Shown here piece after piece: positions 41,162 to 63,799 of a stretch of 64,000 nt of DNA (positions are counted from its first letter, which is position 1; each line of letters opens with the position of its first letter). This stretch comes from Theodoxus fluviatilis. Taxonomy: Eukaryota > Mollusca > Gastropoda > Cycloneritida > Neritidae. Below the pieces are notes generated by a model, which made no database searches, was not told where the DNA came from, and saw only the letters and a list, made by a program, of their open reading frames with translations. The stretch lies in NCBI GenBank assembly GCA_034096865.1, contig JAWQFJ010016785.1, forward strand, positions 36,001 through 100,000, written 5' to 3'. The translations under genes were made by a program, and so were the position numbers.

Positions 41162-41163
41162 TA

Positions 41164-41838
41164 TATACACAATCGCACGTGCTTAAGACAGTTTACAACC
41201 TTATAGACACGTTCGCGCTAAAAGTAGTTCTCAAATGATTTCCTGAAAATCTCATAGATTAGTTTTATTAGAACACCAAATTTGTGTTTATCTATCGGGA
41301 TAAATAATTGGAGTGAAATAGAATCGCCTCTTTTTACTCTCAATGGTCTTCTGATCATGTTGAATTTTGATTGGTAGAATCATTGGAATGTGGATTCGAA
41401 GTCACGTGACCAACCTGTGTCAGAGATAGTATTACATCTCTGTGTTCAGAATGGGAAATATGAAGTGCACGAACATCTTCCCAAACCGACACCACCCTGT
41501 GAGCATGCTGCACACTACCATAGCAGTGGCGTATCCAGTTGCCACCAAGATGCTCAGCATGTATTATCAATTCAATTGATACATTCTTCCTAAAACTATT
41601 ACATGAAATGCAAAGTGCAATGAGGTGTCAAGTTGCTTTTAATTTTTGCTCGTTTCATTAGATATAGCAAAATTAAGTTTCATCAGCCAGCTACACAGAT
41701 ATCACATGCCGCATGGTGTCTGCAGGGAACTGATGTCTGCAGGATCAATTCCGACTGATCTACAGTTTTAGGCTTAGGCATGTATTTTCATAATGGAAAG
41801 TCCCACGAAGCTAAATAGGTCAGCCTCTGATTCCTGCA
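41164..41838. other. Intergenic, no gene recognised
   Basis: AT-rich sequence with no recognised coding or repeat structure. Confidence 0.5.
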
Positions 41839-42530
41839 TAGTTCATGTTGCCGAGTTCGCGTTACTGAGTTCGCGTTGCCGAGTTCGCGTTACTGAGTTC
41901 GGGTTGCCGAGTTCATGTTGCCGAGTTCGCGTTACCGAGTGCATGTTGCCGAGTTCGCGTTACCGAGTTCATGTTGCCGAGTTCATGTTGGCGAGTTCGC
42001 GTTACCGAGTTCATGTTGCCGAGTTCGCGTTACCGAGTTCATGTTGCCGAGTTCGCGTTGCCGAGTTCATCACTTCATGTTGCCGAGTTCGCGTTACTGA
42101 GTTCGGGTTGCCGAGTTCATGTTGCCGAGTTCGCGTTACCGAGTTCATGTTGCCGAGTTCGCGTTGCCGAGTTCGCGTTACTGAGTTCACGTTGCCGAGT
42201 TCATGTTGCAGAGTTCATGCTGCCGAGTTCGCGTTACCGAGTTCATGTTGCCGAGTTCGCGTTGCCGAGTTCATCACTTCATGTTGCCGAGTTCGCGTTA
42301 CTGAGTTCGGGTTGCCGAGTTCATGTTGCCGAGTTCGCGTTACCGAGTTCATGTTGCCGAGTTCGCGTTGCCGAGTTCATGTTGCCGAGTTCGCGTTGCC
42401 GAGTTCGCGTTACTGAGTTCACGTTGCCGAGTTCATGTTGCAGAGTTCATGCTGCCGAGTTCATGTTGCCGAGTTCATGTTGCCGAGTTCGCGTTGCCGA
42501 GTTTATGTTGCCGAGTTCATGTTGCATGTC
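41839..42530. repeat. 14-bp minisatellite (GTTGCCGAGTTCRY), about 48 units
   Basis: Units GTTGCCGAGTTCAT, GTTGCCGAGTTCGC and GTTACCGAGTTCAT alternate, with two ATCACTTCAT interruptions. A roughly 235-bp higher-order period is visible (for example 42055-42110 repeats at 42260-42320). All three plus frames stay open because of the sequence composition. Confidence 0.95.
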
Positions 42531-42639
42531 AGATCCTGAGGACTGAATATAAAGGGCATAAGTCTGCTGACAGCCTACACCACCACAACATACAGCAGAG
42601 AAGAAAACAAATAAATGCTCTCACAATATTTTATTGCAG

Positions 42640-42650
42640 GTTGTTGAGAC

Positions 42651-42686
<36 letters not shown>

Positions 42687-44850
42687 TAAATAGCATTTAT
42701 AACGCGCATTTATTGCAAGAACTCAATGTGCGGGCATAGCCACATTTACACGCAGTTACTCGTCAGTCATACTACATAGCACAACACTCGTACGACTATC
42801 ATACCAGGACTTGGAAAAAAAACTAGGAGGTTACAGAAAAGCAAGACGAAACATATGGGTTTTTAAGTGAGATTTAAAAATGGACATGGTGCATCACGTT
42901 GGCCAGCCGGCAGGGAATTCCAGACACAAAGGGCAATGAAACTGAAACTACGCTCTCCGAAAGACTTGGTACTATGCTTTGGAATTTTCAGAAGCTTTCC
43001 ACTTGATGAGCGGAGAGAACGAGAAGGGTGATAGGTACAAAGGAAGGCCGAAAGATATGCAGGAAGGGTTGAATCAAAATGATGGAACGCCAAAACAGCA
43101 ATTTTGTACTGGCAGCGGAAATTAACGGGAAGCCAGTGTAGATGTTTCAGGAGGGGTGTCACATGATCGCGCTTGCCCTTCATAAGAACCAGACGTGCCG
43201 CACTGTTTTGAACTCGTTGCAGACGGTTCTGCCGGAAGACCTGCCAGGACTGAATTGCAGTAATCCAGTCGTGACGTGATCCTGGCAGTTACTTGCCTAG
43301 CACAGGTAGTGTCCGAAAGGTATTGACGGATTGATGCAATACGGCGCAGTTCAAGAAAACATGCACGGCATGTACTGCTAATCTGATCGTGCATGGACAA
43401 GGTCTGGTCAATGTGAACACCGAGATACCTAACTGAGCTCTTGAATGGAATAGAGCTACCCCCAATGACTGTGGACTCACTCCCCACAAGCCCAAGACGT
43501 GATGGTGCACCAACAGGTAAAACTTCAGTTTTATCCGTGTTGAGCATCAGTTTGTTGCTGTTCATCCATTAAAGTACATCGTCAACACATGTCTCAATAT
43601 CTGACTGCACAGAAGAAAAATCACCAATTTGTGCACTCTTTGACCATTCAGTGTCATCTGCATACTTATGAAAATCACACTCATGTCTTGATATTACATC
43701 TGAAAGAGGTTGGGAGTACAATGTAAACAAAACAGGACCTAAGACAGAACCCTGTGGGACGCCAAAAACAAGTGGGGTTGGGGCTGACATGATGCTGTCA
43801 ACAATGATGGACTGAGACCGATTATGAATGTAGAACGCAAATCAGTCGAGAACGGTGCCACGGAATCCAAAAGATAGCTTTAAACGCTTCAGGAGGATGG
43901 CATGGTCAAGCATATTGAACGCTGCACTGAGGTCCAACAATGCCATGAGTGACACGCGTTTCTCATTCGCGTTCACAAGCAGACCATCAAGGACACTCAG
44001 TACAGTGGTCTCAGTGCTGTGACCCTTCCTGTACGTGGACTGGCATGCATCCTACAAATCATTATCAGCGAGGTGCTTCTGTAACTGAGCCAGGACAACC
44101 TTTTAAAGAATCTTTGAAATAAATGAAAGATTTGACACAGGTCTATAGTTTTTCAGAACATTGCAGTCAAAACTAGGCTTTTTCAGAAGAGGAGTGACAA
44201 CTACCCGCTTGAACTGTGCGGGGACGGAATCTGTGGAGAGAGAGGCATTGACAATGTCAGTTATAAGCGGAACAAGATCATCAAGATGTTGCTTAGTGAG
44301 GGAGGTGGGAATGGGGTCCAGAATACAGCTCTTCGTCGGAGATTTAATAATCAAGTCACGTATGTACTTATGAGAAACAGGGTCAAAACAAGAAAAGTTG
44401 GATCCATTGTACACATCAAAATCAGGTGGGTCACAAGAACGAGAGTCCAGATCTTCCCGGATCTGACTAATCTTGTCAGAGAAAAAAAACGTTCCGGGAG
44501 TTCTTCCCTAGGGATATCAGTGGGAAGAACTTTTGTCTTGCTCTGGCCTAGGAATTCACCAGTCATGTGAAACAGTTGCTTGCTAGAAGAAGCGGTCGAG
44601 TTTATCCTGTCACTGAAATACTGTCGCTTGGCCGTATCAACACTACACTTTATAGAGTCCCTCTAAACACTGTGAGGCGCTTCCTATGCCATCGCCGTTC
44701 AGCTTGCCGTTTCCTACGCTGCGCCTCTCGAACCTCCTCAGACAGCCACAGGGCTGAGGGGCGGTCACGCACACGCCGAGTCACTGAGGGAGCATGACAG
44801 TCAAGAATATGCTTCAGCCCATTGTTAACTAGCATGATGAAATATCCTGC
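42640..44850 (-). mobile_element. LINE, reverse transcriptase and C-terminal domain, decayed
   Basis: Minus-strand pieces in order: about 44835-44650 (DRPSALWLSEEVREAQRRKR); 44414-44103, the RT fingers (SCILDPIPTSLTKQHLDDL, TPLLKKPSFD..LKNYRPVSNLSF); 43790-43569, the RT palm (GVPQGSVLGPVLFTLYSQPL and the catalytic KYADDT); 43565-43122 (LGVHIDQTLSMHDQI, SRLDYCNSVLAGLP); and 43183-42863 (LLKHLHWLPVNFRCQYKIAV, FGERSFSF). Stops and shifts separate them. The 3' end runs into an (ATT)n tail (plus strand TAATAA, 42652-42682). The endonuclease is absent. Its 5' edge abuts the NDUFAF3 3' UTR. Confidence 0.9.
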
Positions 44851-44864
44851 AAAAAATCTAGCAT

Positions 44865-44870
44865 TTTATT
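44865..44870 (-). terminator. Candidate polyadenylation signal of NDUFAF3 (AATAAA)
   Basis: Plus-strand TTTATT gives AATAAA on the minus strand, 182 bp beyond the NDUFAF3 stop codon and just before the 5' edge of the LINE remnant. Confidence 0.5.
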
Positions 44871-45051
44871 AAGGTAACAAAAACAGCTTTCAATAATGTA
44901 CAAAGCAGATTTACTATATCTGTATCACTTAAAAAAACAAAAACCACCATGCATTCACAGCCGCACTTGTTCAAGCCCAATTTCCACAGATTTTTAACAT
45001 TTTAATCCTCGAACAAAAAGTTACAATTCACATCAGAGATACATTCTGTTT

Positions 45052-55973
<10,922 letters not shown>

Positions 55974-56184
55974 TGTGGTAGCTATCTACAACACTTTTGA
56001 GGAGCAAGATTCAGCGTTCATGTTACGAAAACGCTCACTATTCGATAGGTGAAGTGAGAGTAACTTCCCTTGAAGTTGACTGCCTATGAGTTCTCTCCCA
56101 TGTTTATTAACGCTAGTACGCACTATCTCTCAGACCAAAGACACTGTCTTTGCTCAGACTGAAAGTTTACGTACAGTCGTCGCA

Positions 56185-56185
<1 letters not shown>
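55974..56185 (-). promoter_or_regulatory. Probable NDUFAF3 promoter and 5' UTR
   Basis: Sequence immediately upstream of the presequence exon. No TATA box or well-defined motif was recognised; bounded upstream by a GT tract and poly-G array. Confidence 0.35.

Positions 56186-56264
<79 letters not shown>
56186..56264. repeat. (GT)n microsatellite
   Basis: Pure GT run of about 78 bp. Confidence 0.97.
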
Positions 56265-56266
<2 letters not shown>

Positions 56267-56286
56267 GCGCGGATCAGTTCATATTT

Positions 56287-56287
<1 letters not shown>

Positions 56288-56318
<31 letters not shown>

Positions 56319-56860
56319 GGGCGGGGGTTTCCAAACTTTTTTAAGAGCGGGGGATGGGGGGTGGGGGGGGGGGGGGGTTAAAGGGCTCAACCGAAACGTG
56401 ATAGGGGGGGGGGGGGGGTTTCAGTGCTCAACCGAAACGTGAAAGCGGGGGGGGGGGGGGGTCCGAATAAGGACCCTAGCTTAGGAGCGCTTCGAGCTCA
56501 GCCGAAACGTGAGAGCGGGGAGGGGGGGGGGGGGGGGGGGGGGGGCAGGAGAACGACCCTATAGGTGCGCTTGAACCTCAGCCGAAACGTGAGAGCGGGG
56601 GGGGGGGGGGAGGAGAACGACCCTATAGTTGTGCTTGAACCTCAGCCCAAACGTGAGACGGGGGGCGGGGGGATTTTCACTGCAAAATATTCCAATCTGA
56701 CGCATTCTGATAGTCATCATTACCACTTTCAGGCAGCACATTTTCTTACTGATAAAAATATAGATATATTTTTTAATTTTTTAATTTTTTATTTTTCCGT
56801 TGGGGGGGGGGGGGGGGGGGGGGGGGGTTTTGGGGCCCCCCCCCCCCCCCCCCCCTCGTC
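56288..56860. repeat. Poly-G-punctuated tandem array (CCGAAACGTGAGAGCGGGG)
   Basis: Five or so units contain GCTYRACCYCAGCCGAAACGTGA-type sequence, each followed by a run of 8-28 G. The array ends in a G run facing a C run (56803-56853). It has strong G-quadruplex potential on the plus strand. Run lengths in the assembly may be unreliable. Confidence 0.85.
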
Positions 56861-56889
56861 CGCCCCTGTGTGTGTGTGTGTGACGATTT

Positions 56890-57588
56890 GAGCGCATTGT
56901 TTTCAAACCTGTCATTTATCTGGCTTAGGGAGCTACTCACGATCGAACTACCCATGAGGAGTGACCCCACTCTTTGTCGCCTGCCAAATGAATACATTAA
57001 TGTAGCTTGATGTTCTCCGTAGATTTGTCAGTGACCCACTCTTTCCAGTCCCCAGAGACGGTGGCTATCAAGCTATTGGTTGTAGAGATGTTCAGATGAC
57101 AACCTTTTACTGCAGTAAATTCCTAATGCTCCCATGCAGGATTCCACGTGGCCTAAATACGAACAAGAGAAGGTCTTGAAAGCATTGTGCAAATGAATCT
57201 TAGCTAGAAGAGCGAACTTTTTCAATACTAGCTACTGTCAATTAAGTCACGCCGGGAGAGTGGCGGACAAGTTTTCAGTCACTGAAAGGTTCAAAGTTAG
57301 CCTTGAATCTCTCATACGGGACTCTACATGGCTGAGCTGCAAGAGAAACTTGCAAGCTATGTGTCCTTGAACGTTAACTGAAGAGGAACCTATCATAAGG
57401 CATTCTGTGAACCCGAGTCAGAAGTCGGTAGGCGAAGTCTCTATAGTGTACTAGAATGATCATTTAATATTTATGTAAGCTTTTCTACGTGGTTTATCGT
57501 TGATTCGCAGGCGATTTGATGGCAATAATTTATTTGATATTGATACATCGATACTGATGAAACGTCGTGCTAGTGTGACTTGAAAGGG
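56890..57588. other. Intergenic, no gene recognised
   Basis: Mixed-composition sequence with no recognised coding or repeat structure. Confidence 0.5.
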
Positions 57589-58292
57589 TAGGGGCCGCTA
57601 TTGCGGAGGGCGATTATTGCGGAGGGCCGCTATTGGGGGATTTTTTTAAAACAAAGGTTCTTAGGCCATTTTGATTCTTTTGTCCTAACGCCTAAAAAAT
57701 CATAAAATATTTGTTACTTTTTTGAAAAAACTTAGAATTTTTTCGGTTTTTATCAATAACGGGTGAAGCTTTATATTCTAACTCCATCCCACGTTTGACT
57801 TTCAACGGGTGGTCCCTACGTCCTAACTCCAGGGCCCGACGCTGATGTTGGACACAAACGTGACAAAAAGTAACGCGTCCGGGTTTAGGTGAAACTCCCC
57901 GGACAGGCTAAGTCAGTCAGGCGGGGTGGCGGGTGCGGTCTAGGCTGAGCCCTATCGGTAAAACCCGAAAAAATTTCTTAAGTTTTTTTTAAAGTAACAC
58001 AAATTTTATGGTTTTTAGGCGTTTTAGGACAAAAGAATCAAAATGGTCTGGAGAACTTTTGACCAAAAAAAATCCCTCAATAGCGGCCCCCCGCAATAGA
58101 AAAAAAACGAAAAACTTTTTTTAAGTTTAGAAAAAAAGTAACAAAAATATTATGTTTTTTTTAGACGTTTTAAGACAAAAGAATCAAAATTGCCTAAGAA
58201 CCTTTGTTATATAAAAAAAATTCAGCAATAGCGGCCCTCCGCAATAGCGGCCCTCCGCAATAGCGGCCCTCCGCAATAGAGAGCCGACCCCA
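57589..58292. mobile_element. Foldback element (CTATTGCGG family), copy 2, with unique centre
   Basis: Arms match copy 1 (GGGGCCGCTATTGCGG, GATTCTTTTGTCCTAA, and the terminal CCGCAATAGAGAGCCGACCCC). Its centre (about 57762-57960) is a different GC-rich sequence containing TAACGCGTCCGGGTTTAGG and GGCGGGGTGGCGGG, absent from copy 1. Confidence 0.82.
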
Positions 58293-60410
58293 CTTGGAAT
58301 AAAGTGTACACCTCAAATTTTTAGAATTTCTGGTTTTAATGCACGGCCCTGAAAGACTGTCAGTGTCCAAAGTACAGTGTTCTGTAGACATTAGAGAAGG
58401 TTGAGATCGTGCCTCTGCAGTCAATTGTTAGTTACAGACAGTGGACTAATTCAGCTATTCAGATAATTACGATACTTGGTTTCTGGTCAATTTTCAGGTT
58501 CTCTGTGTGAAAGTAAAGCGGCGTACCACAAAGAAATCTCGAGTTCCCGGCGAAGGACAGAATTGGATGAACAGCCACCTTCGATGAGTCCAGACAGAAC
58601 CTAGCTGTAGTGTGATGTGATGAGAAATCTCAAATGTACAGATTATGGTCATTACCTCCCTTGAATCACTCTCCCATCGTGGAATCCGTCAGTTCAGTGA
58701 TCAGACATCTTTGTACCACCAACGGAAAAAAACAAACATTGTCCTCTACAAAGTCTCCGGTCGTTCATCACCCACAACAGAACATTACAGAGCCGACTCG
58801 CCATTACCAGGGAGGGAAGAAGGGCTGCAGCTCAGGACACCTGCAGAGCAGCCTTCCAATGTCCCCACTGTTCCCGTCAATGTAACTCGCAAGTCGGAGT
58901 CATATCCACACACATTCTCAGAGAAGAGATTAGACCAGAGATAGTGTCTCTGATTAGACTACACAGTCTGCCTTGTCGCTTGCGACGGGCGACCACCACG
59001 GGTGTGAAATAAATGTGACCTTAGCTTTTATGAGCCTCGCAAGACAAGGAAAAGCGATTGTCATTTATTTAGGTGAAAGTATTAGGTGGACATCTATGAT
59101 GCACTTTTCCCTCTGTGTGACTGTGAGAGCGAGAGTGATGGTTCGACGTCTATGCCGGGCCAAAAAACAAACAAATAATCATCCTGACAAGAGCTTCCTC
59201 AACCTTGCATCATGTTTGCAGTGTAGATTACTACCTCCTGGCAGCCCCATAGCCAGTAGTCTCCTCAACCTTGCATCATGTTTGCAGTGTAGATTACTAC
59301 CTCCTGGCAGCCCCATAGCCAGTAGTCTCCTCTCCTGCATTAGTGCATTTGATCTTAATTTTCAGCACAATCTTCGTAGGTTCTTTCAGTGCATATTAAT
59401 CGACAGTACCAAGTTTGAGGTTTAGAAAGCGAGACCACTAACGTTCTCTTTCTGCTCTTGAGTATTTTTGGAATAGCAATAGTGAACGGAGAGCAGAGAA
59501 AATGCCTTTCCCTAGCGCGGTGGAAGCCCCCAAGCTCACATCATCTTAGAAAATGGTGCGTAGCCAGCGACCGCTGCCACGTGTCAGCGCTTCCCGGTAG
59601 TGCTCTCTTTCTGTCTTCCGTGCCTTCATACTCACACTCCATGAATATGAAATAAGCAGAGAAGAAAGATGAAGCACGAATCTTTAATTTGCAGTAATAT
59701 TTTTTTTATAAAACTTACTCATGTACACCACAACAATCACATACAAAACAAGGTATTTTTAGACACGCAAAGCATTTCCCGAGTAAAAAAGCGTACGCTG
59801 CCGCTACATATTAACATTGAAATTAACAATAAACTCCCAACATTAATAATGAGCACCCTTTTTCTCCACTAACTTGTGTAAATTACAAATAATTAAATCA
59901 TGGTTTAGTTTATCTATGAAATCTGAACACAATAATTTATTGCTCAGAAAACTGAAAGAACGTATTTCGATATATGTTTTACGCGAATATATTTTGACAA
60001 ACTAAGAAAATATTTGTAAAACTCTTGAATAGTCTTCTGAAGCCGCATGGAAAAGGGGTACAAAAAGGAAACTTTTAGCATCCTTATGACAAGTATGCAA
60101 CGACACTGTTTTGCTAACAAAAATTGCACTGTGAACACAATCCATCTCCACATTTCAAACGCTTACAGAAAAACAATCTCTATGTTATAATTTTAAGTGC
60201 GACTGATATAACTTTATAAGCAAAATGAACTCTCTTTTTCTGGTCATCGTGATAAAGCACAACACCCCAGTTTAGGCAGTTTTACAAACGCGCAGAGACA
60301 TCCCTGTGGTTGTGGCCCCCAGTTGCCACAGAGCCCCTCATTCAAGGACACAACACACAACGGGCCAATCACAGTCTTCAGCAAGGAACTATGGCGGAGC
60401 AAGTTGCCTG
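58293..60410. other. Intergenic, no gene recognised; contains a 66-bp tandem duplication
   Basis: 59198-59263 and 59264-59329 are near-identical 66-bp copies beginning CTCAACCTTGCATCATG. TTTATT at 59936-59941 gives AATAAA on the minus strand, about 520 bp beyond the stop of the gene ending at 60463. No coding exon recognised. Confidence 0.5.
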
Positions 60411-60424
60411 GTTGCCTTGACAAC
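60411..60424. promoter_or_regulatory. X-box-like RFX motif GTTGCCTTGACAAC
   Basis: The sequence is an imperfect palindrome close to the RFX X-box consensus (GTTGCC, two-base spacer, GGYAAC), with a CCAAT box upstream at 60365. It lies just past the 3' end of the minus-strand coding exon at 60463, so its target, if any, is unclear. Confidence 0.35.
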
Positions 60425-60462
60425 GCTGTGACATCAACAGCACGTCGTGATCAAACTCGTGC

Positions 60463-60732
60463 TCAGTCGTTGGTGCCGTAGGGCATTCCCAAGTAGGACA
60501 TGGAGTGTTTGGGCTTGGCGATGATGTGGAAGCGTTTAAGGCTCTTCATGGTTGGGCTGTCTTTGGTTTGGCGGAAACCATAGAAACCAGACGTCGTCGG
60601 GGGGTTACGCCATTTCTCCAAGCCCTTGGGGTAGTAGGGGATTGGGGGTAGCTTTATTCCAAGGGCCTTGTCCACCTCCTCGGCCATCTTGTTCTCAGCT
60701 GCCTGCACCTTCTTGAGACTAACCTTGTTCAT
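60463..60732 (-). CDS. Terminal coding exon of an unrecognised small basic protein
   Basis: A good acceptor (pyrimidine-rich tract then TTGCAG) precedes the exon, which opens with ATG AAC AAG and runs 89 codons to TGA at 60465-60463. That ATG may be internal; any upstream exons would lie to the right, and I did not find them. The peptide is basic and has a lysine-rich helix at the start (MNKVSLKKVQAAENKMAEEV). A proline-tyrosine segment follows (LPPIPYYPKGLEKW), then TTSGFYGFRQ and a C-terminal KPKHSMSYLGMPYGTND. The short aromatic-proline style resembles ciliary or sperm microtubule inner proteins, but I cannot name a family. The coherent length, acceptor and non-repetitive composition argue that it is real. 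Confidence 0.6.
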   Translation of the reverse strand: MNKVSLKKVQAAENKMAEEVDKALGIKLPPIPYYPKGLEKWRNPPTTSGFYGFRQTKDSPTMKSLKRFHIIAKPKHSMSYLGMPYGTND

Positions 60733-60904
60733 CTGCAACATGAAGAAGACAGATGTGCAAGGAGTTTTCATTCTGCTTTCAGAGACACACTGTGGTAAGT
60801 TGGTGAGCGCGCTTGACCTACACTCGTTTGCGGCAAGTTGGGTGCGGCGTTCGAAGCTGCGCGGACCCCAGAGTTGTACTTGTATCATCGAGCAAAGTGC
60901 TTGT

Positions 60905-61125
60905 AGCGAGCAAAGAAAGTCGACCATGCAAAAAAGTCGTCGGAAGTCATCAGAGAGTTACCTCCCTCCGCCATCGCACGCGTTTTTGTGCGAATTCTCT
61001 CCTGACAAAAGACGGATTTGCTGCAAAAACACGTGCGACAGTGGAGTCTGTAGCTTAAAGCAACAAGGGAGGTATCTGATGACTTCCGACGACTTTTTTG
61101 AACGGTCGACTTTTTTGCACTTTAC
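60905..61125. repeat. Inverted repeat (foldback) with about 55-bp arms
   Basis: The left arm (about 60905-60966) contains AAAAAAGTCGTCGGAAGTC followed by ATCAGAGAG and ACCTCCCT. The right arm (about 61060-61125) is its inverse: GGGAGGTATCTGATGACTTC, then CGACGACTTTTTT and GGTCGACTTTTTTGC. The loop is about 90 bp. It could be a small MITE or a transcribed hairpin. Confidence 0.8.
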
Positions 61126-61687
61126 AGTGCTCACATTGCTTCTCCCCACCCAGGAGTAAAACATTAACTTGTGAAGTCTGAGCTAGAAAAACGTGAAAGC
61201 TAATTTTGGCGCATTCATCCGCAGCCTGGTTGTCTGCGCCCTAGGGAGTTGAGATGGTGTTTGAGTGATAGTAGCTCGATGACCAGGGGGTAAAAATGAG
61301 CGTTTTGAGCACCCACGGATGGGCGAAAGACACAAAATAAAAAGGCACTTTACCTCTGCCCTGGAAACGAACAAAATCAGCACATCCAGCTCCGAAGGAA
61401 TGAGGGTTTGTGAACAACAATAATTCTCACCCATTAACAGGAATTGTAGAGAATAGGGTTCTCATGAATTGAGACAAAACGGTTTAAAGACGCAGATTCT
61501 TGAAAGTTTACACATGTCGGAATCGTTCTCTTCCAGTGGGTCCGAGAGACTACAAATCGGTTTCGGCCTTCTCTATACCGCTACTGCATTCTACGTGAAA
61601 CCAGTAGGTGTCGGAAGAGTTTTGAACAGTGCATGCCGTGGGTGCTTCATGCTTAATTTAATTAAGCTGATGGGGGCCAAGCCTATT
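61126..61687. other. Intergenic, no gene recognised
   Basis: Begins with a weak match to SINE-like family C (CCCAGGAGTAAAAC near 61148); otherwise nothing identified. Confidence 0.45.
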
Positions 61688-63340
61688 ACAAGAAGGGCAA
61701 AGCCCATACGACTCACATGATTGACCTTGACCTTTACATGACCTTGACCTTCAGGTGACCTTCAATGTCAAGGTCAAACAACTAAACCTAACAATGACAT
61801 CATACACTAAGAAATGCTTTACACAGTTTTCCTACCAAAAAATTGTGACCTTGACCCAAGGTCAAGGTCATCCAAGGTCATGCAACACAAAGCTGTTAAT
61901 TCAAGACATAGGAAGCACAATGGTGCTTATTGGCACTTTCTACCATGAGATATGGTCACTTTTAGTGGTTCACTACCCCATTTTGGTCACATTTCATAAG
62001 GGTCATAGTAACCTTGACCTTGATGATATGTGACCAAATGTGTCTTATAATGAAAGTATAACATGTCTACTACAATCTTATGAAGTTTGGAAGAGTTATC
62101 TTCCATAGTTCAGGGTCAAGGTCACTTCAAAATATGTATACAATCCAACTATAAAGACCTCCTGTGACCTTGACCTTGAAGCAAGGTCAATCAAACTTGA
62201 ATTAAAAGATAGGAATTACTTTGCCCTATATACCATATATAGGTCAGGTATCCAATCTCACAAACTTCAGAGAAAATTGAGAAAATGTGAAAAATGGCTG
62301 TTTTTTTTTACATTTACGGCCCCTGCGACCTTGACCTTCAAGCAAGGTCAAGTCACTGTGTAGGTTTTTGTACGCCTTGTCATTATACACCATTATGCCA
62401 AATTTGGTGTTGATAGACTTAATAGTCTCCGAGAAAAATCCAACGTTAAAGTTTTTTACGGACGGAAGGACGCTGGGACGCCCGGACGCTCAGACGCCCG
62501 GACGGACGACACGGGTGACGTAGTATAAAAGTATAACATGTGTACTACAATGTTATGAAGTTTGGAAGAGTTATCTTCCATAGTTCGGGGTCAAGGTCAC
62601 TTCAAAATATGTATACAATCCAACTTTAAAGAGCTCCCGTGATCTTGACCTTAAAGCAAGGTCAAGTCACTATGTATGTTTTTGTACGCCTTGTTGTCCT
62701 ACACCATCATGCCAAATTGGGTGTTGATAGACTTAATAGTGTCCGAGAAAAATCAAACGTTAAAGTTTTTTACGGACGACAAGACACCCGGCCGCCCGGC
62801 TGCCCGGACGGCTGCCCAGACGCCCAGACGAACGACACTGGTGACCTAGTATGAAAGTATAACATGTGTACTACAATCTTTTGAAGTTTGGAAGAGTTAT
62901 CTTCCATAGTTCAGGGTCAAGGTCACTTCAAAATATGTATACAATTCAACTTTAAAGACCTCCTATGACCTTGACCTTGAAGCAAGGTCAATCAAACAGG
63001 TATCAAAAGATAGGGATTATTTTGCCCTATATATCATATATAGGTCAGGTATCCAATCTCAAAAACTTCAGAGAATATGGGGAAAATGTGAAAAATGGCT
63101 GTTTTTTAACATTTACGGCCCCTGCGACCATGACCTTGAAGCAAGGTCAAGTCACTATGTATGTTTTTGTACACCTTGTCATCCTACACCATCATGCCAA
63201 ATTGGGTGTTGATAGACTTAATAGTCTCTGAGAAAAATCCAACGTTAAAGTTTTTTACAGACGCCCGGACGCCCGGACGCCCGGACGGACGAAGAGGGTG
63301 AGTACATAGACTCACATTTGCTTCGCATGTGAGTCAAAAA
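61688..63340 (+). repeat. TGACCTTGACC-rich dispersed repeat, copy 4, with internal triplication
   Basis: It starts like copy 1 and ends with CATGTGAGTCAAAAA. Its 3' portion is repeated: segments beginning GAAAGTATAACATGT at about 62051, 62528 and 62853 each run through TTCAAAATATGTATACAAT and AACGTTAAAGTTTTTTACRG to a GC-rich CCCGGACGG tail. This makes it about twice the length of copy 1. Confidence 0.9.
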
Positions 63341-63799
63341 TTGAGAAAATTTGACGAGTTCTCGGCATGTAGGCAGGATTTGTTTCAGTGTGCCATTTTT
63401 TCTTTTAAAAGTTCACAATGAAAACCAGGGAACGACATGTAGGTTCTGTCAACGACTGTAACCGCCTTTGAGCGTGACTGGCCAAAGTAGACCAAACCCG
63501 CAAGTGCCAGGTCACTTGCCTCCTGTGGTTTGGGGGTAAGAATTGGCCTACCGCGTCTCCCCACACGTTTCATAAGAGGCGGATAACCAGGGAAAACGTG
63601 CCTTGTTCTCACAACAATTCTTGTTTTTCGTGATTTAAAGACCTTCAATAGCATGCAAAGGCTGATGGACCGTAAACCTCCACCCATCTGTCAGACAGAG
63701 GATAAGGAACAAGGGGGGGGGGGATTTCCTTTTTCTCTAACCAGCAATACTTCGAGATCGATGGCCTTAAATAACATATGGAGGCTGATAGCCGTAAAA
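63341..63799. repeat. Unclassified repeat-like sequence with two related tails
   Basis: Two segments resemble each other: TTTAAAGACCTTCAATAGCATGCAAAGGCTGATGG near 63634, and a diverged GATGGCCTTAAATAACATATGGAGGCTGATAG near 63760. Each is followed by a CC-rich end. An open minus frame (63687-63385) has no recognised domain. I suspect a SINE or MITE but cannot place it. Confidence 0.4.

Noticed and set aside
41793..42739. Several overlapping plus-strand frames of about 140-207 codons
   Set aside because: They are shadows of the 14-bp minisatellite. Because 14 is not a multiple of 3, the same unit is read in all frames.
63385..63687. 100-codon minus-strand frame
   Set aside because: No recognised domain; it lies in repeat-like sequence next to a tetranucleotide tract.
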